From positions 1 through 7,989 of the forward strand of contig CAISVC010000662.1 of the NCBI GenBank assembly GCA_903888815.1: a DNA stretch of 7,989 bases, read 5' to 3'. Within the stretch, counting starts at the first letter, position 1, and each line of letters opens with the position of its first letter. Positions 6,442-7,989 of the stretch are shown piece after piece. The position numbers and the translations under genes are program-made. Source of the DNA: an uncultured Fibrobacterota bacterium. Lineage in GTDB: Bacteria; Fibrobacterota; Chitinivibrionia; Chitinivibrionales; Chitinispirillaceae. Under the pieces are notes generated by a model. It did no database searches and was not told the DNA's origin. It saw nothing but the letters and a program-made list of their open reading frames with translations.

Positions 6442-7989
6442 TTATGGACAGCCGGGGCCTCTCGCATCCAACAGCGTAATGGTTGCTGAAAGAGGCAGAT
6501 TTGTCGATGAAGGGCCAACCCTGATGGTGTAATTATCGGGCTGGGCGATAAACCGCCTCACCGTTGCAGTAGAGTCAAAATAGGCGAACTCCCTTGGCCG
6601 CAATGTAAAAGAGACATCTGTTGGTACCCCCGGGTTAAGCGCTACTCTGGCAAACCCTCTCAATTCCTTGACAGGACGCTTCATCGGGGGATTCTGTTCG
6701 CTCAAATAGAGCTGCGCAACTTCCTCTCCGGCACGCGTCCCCGTGTTGGTTATCGTTACCGTGACAATAACATTTTCGCCGGCATATGCAGGGTTCGAAC
6801 TGAACCTCAGGTTGCTGTATGCAAATGTGGTATAGCTGAGGCCTTGTCCAAAGGCCAGAAACGGAACAATACCTGTCTTGTCATACCAGCGATAGCCGAC
6901 ACCCGTGTCCGGTGACGGATAGGGGATTTGAGTCAGCGTTGGGGTAAACGTCGGCAGGGAGGCGTTGGAAACAGGCCATGAAGAGGAGAGCCTTCCGGAC
7001 GGATTCACATCGCCGAAAATAATGTCAGCAAGCGCAGTCCCCTGGTTCTCTCCGGGATACCACGCTACAAGGATTGCAGGCGCGTTGGCCCATACGTCCC
7101 TTGATGCGGCGCTCCCGCCGGTCACCACCACGATACATTTTTTGGCCGGAACCGCAGCCAATATATTGGTCACCAACGTGTTCTCAGCCGCAGCATTATT
7201 GATTGCAAGCGTTCCGCGGTCAGAGCCTTCAGATTCACCTGACACGCCGACCACGACCACGACCGCCTCAGCGGTATTCCAGGTCGCCGCTATTTTTCCG
7301 GCGCCCACCTTTGCCGTTATTCCCTGGAGCGGCGTCACTAAATTTGCCGCCAGAGCGCACGTTGCAGCGCCGCTCCCGCCTCCGCTCAGCCGCGCATTGT
7401 TTGCATAGGTCCCCACAACGGCAATAGAAGTGAGGGTACTCGCGTTCAGGGGCAGCGTATTGTTGTCATTTTTTGCAAGAACGATCGATCTCCTGCCGAT
7501 ATCCAGGCAGAGCTGTTTGTGCGCAGCGCACATGAGATCCGCAGCGTACTGGATCCTGCTTGCGGCAGTGAGTTTTCCGAGAACATTTGAGAATATTTTA
7601 TTGCGCAATATTCTTCTCGCCATATCGTCCAGCCTCGCCTGAGAAACCGCGCCTGTATTCACGGCATTCAGGAGAGCGGTGCCGAAATAGGTGTTGTTCA
7701 CCAGTTCAACATCATGGCCCGCATTGGCGGCCGCTGCGGTCGCATGCAGCGCGCCCCAGTCTGAAAGCGCATAACCCCGGTGTCCCCAGTCATACTTGAG
7801 GATATCGGTCAACAGGTGCGGATGCTGCGTGCAATGGATGTTGTTCACCAAATTGTAGGCAACCATGACGGCCAGTGCCTTGCCGTCCTTGATGCTGTAT
7901 TCAAAAGGCATGGTATACATTTCCCGCAAGGACCTTTCGCATACATTGGAGCTCGATGACCCTCTTGCCGTTTCGACCTCATTGCATAC
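6442..7989 (-). CDS. Glycoside hydrolase family 3 beta-glycosidase, partial (N-terminus off the right edge)
   Basis: The frame is open to the right edge, giving the last 515 residues; no true start is present. Numbering from the edge, residues 1-130 are the end of the GH3 TIM barrel, with YN.VN (45-49), LLTDILKYDWG (59-69) and SDWGA (76-80), where D77 is the family's catalytic nucleophile. Residues about 165-385 form the alpha/beta sandwich (RRSIVLAKND at 166-175, GESEGSDR at 251-258, FGDVNPSGRL at 325-334, PFLAFGQGLSYT at 376-387). E254, aligned with the E.EG.DR pattern, is the best acid/base candidate. Residues about 400-500 are the fibronectin-III-like C-terminal domain (GEEVAQLYLS, KELRGF). 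GH3 enzymes of this layout remove beta-linked glucose, xylose or related sugars from non-reducing ends; which one cannot be read from this part. About 230 or more residues are missing. Unlike the GH36-like enzyme it has no C-terminal sorting tail. Confidence 0.93.
   Translation of the reverse strand, partial: VCNEVETARGSSSSNVCERSLREMYTMPFEYSIKDGKALAVMVAYNLVNNIHCTQHPHLLTDILKYDWGHRGYALSDWGALHATAAAANAGHDVELVNNTYFGTALLNAVNTGAVSQARLDDMARRILRNKIFSNVLGKLTAASRIQYAADLMCAAHKQLCLDIGRRSIVLAKNDNNTLPLNASTLTSIAVVGTYANNARLSGGGSGAATCALAANLVTPLQGITAKVGAGKIAATWNTAEAVVVVVGVSGESEGSDRGTLAINNAAAENTLVTNILAAVPAKKCIVVVTGGSAASRDVWANAPAILVAWYPGENQGTALADIIFGDVNPSGRLSSSWPVSNASLPTFTPTLTQIPYPSPDTGVGYRWYDKTGIVPFLAFGQGLSYTTFAYSNLRFSSNPAYAGENVIVTVTITNTGTRAGEEVAQLYLSEQNPPMKRPVKELRGFARVALNPGVPTDVSFTLRPREFAYFDSTATVRRFIAQPDNYTIRVGPSSTNLPLSATITLLDARGPGCP

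Noticed and set aside
6965..7408. 147-codon open frame on the plus strand
   Set aside because: It is antisense to the GH3 gene, whose family motifs run through the whole interval. The frame is a by-product of its Ala/Val/Gly-rich coding sequence.
6442..7929. Start of the GH3 gene at 7929
   Set aside because: The codon is a TTG inside the conserved family motif leading into REMYTMPFEY, and the frame with GH3-like sequence continues to the window edge, so the gene is truncated rather than starting here.
1..7989. SusC/SusD pair, regulators, transposases, tRNA genes or CRISPR array
   Set aside because: I looked for each and found none: no TonB-plug or SusD-like sequence, no DNA-binding protein, no transposase frame, no cloverleaf and no short regularly spaced repeats.

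Overview
The window reads as part of a carbohydrate-degradation locus of a Gram-negative, polysaccharide-using bacterium. Five genes lie head to tail on the minus strand, so transcription runs from right to left: a GH3 beta-glycosidase (right edge, N-terminus missing), two tandem paralogous exported proteins that look like outer-membrane beta-barrels, a large secreted TIM-barrel protein of GH36/raffinose-synthase type, and a third, more divergent beta-barrel paralog cut by the left edge. I see no convincing gene on the plus strand. There are no RNA genes, CRISPR array or insertion sequence.

Layout in transcription order: GH3 (6442 to the edge); a 190-base gap with a strong stem-loop and a possible promoter; barrel protein A (4950-6251); a 59-base gap; barrel protein B (3532-4890); a 207-base gap holding the best promoter-like sequence in the window; the GH36-like enzyme (877-3324); a 79-base gap with a perfect 12-bp hairpin; barrel protein C (1-797, C-terminus missing). 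No gene-free stretch exceeds 300 bases.

Taxonomy is an inference. The GH36-like enzyme ends in a domain resembling the C-terminal sorting domain of the type IX secretion system, which points to the FCB group. The absence of SusC/SusD genes beside the glycosidases, and their replacement by a paralogous barrel family that I loosely associate with Fibrobacterota/Chitinispirillia-like genomes, makes that lineage a better guess than Bacteroidota. Confidence in the phylum is low to moderate.

A working model: the GH36-like enzyme is exported and possibly surface-anchored and attacks an alpha-linked glycan or side chain, GH3 trims beta-linked oligosaccharides, and the three barrel proteins act in the outer membrane as porins or glycan-binding/assembly proteins. 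The most interesting points are the triplicated uncharacterised barrel family interleaved with glycosidases, and the GH36-like enzyme, in which two residues expected to contact sugar in clan GH-D appear substituted while both catalytic aspartates appear kept.
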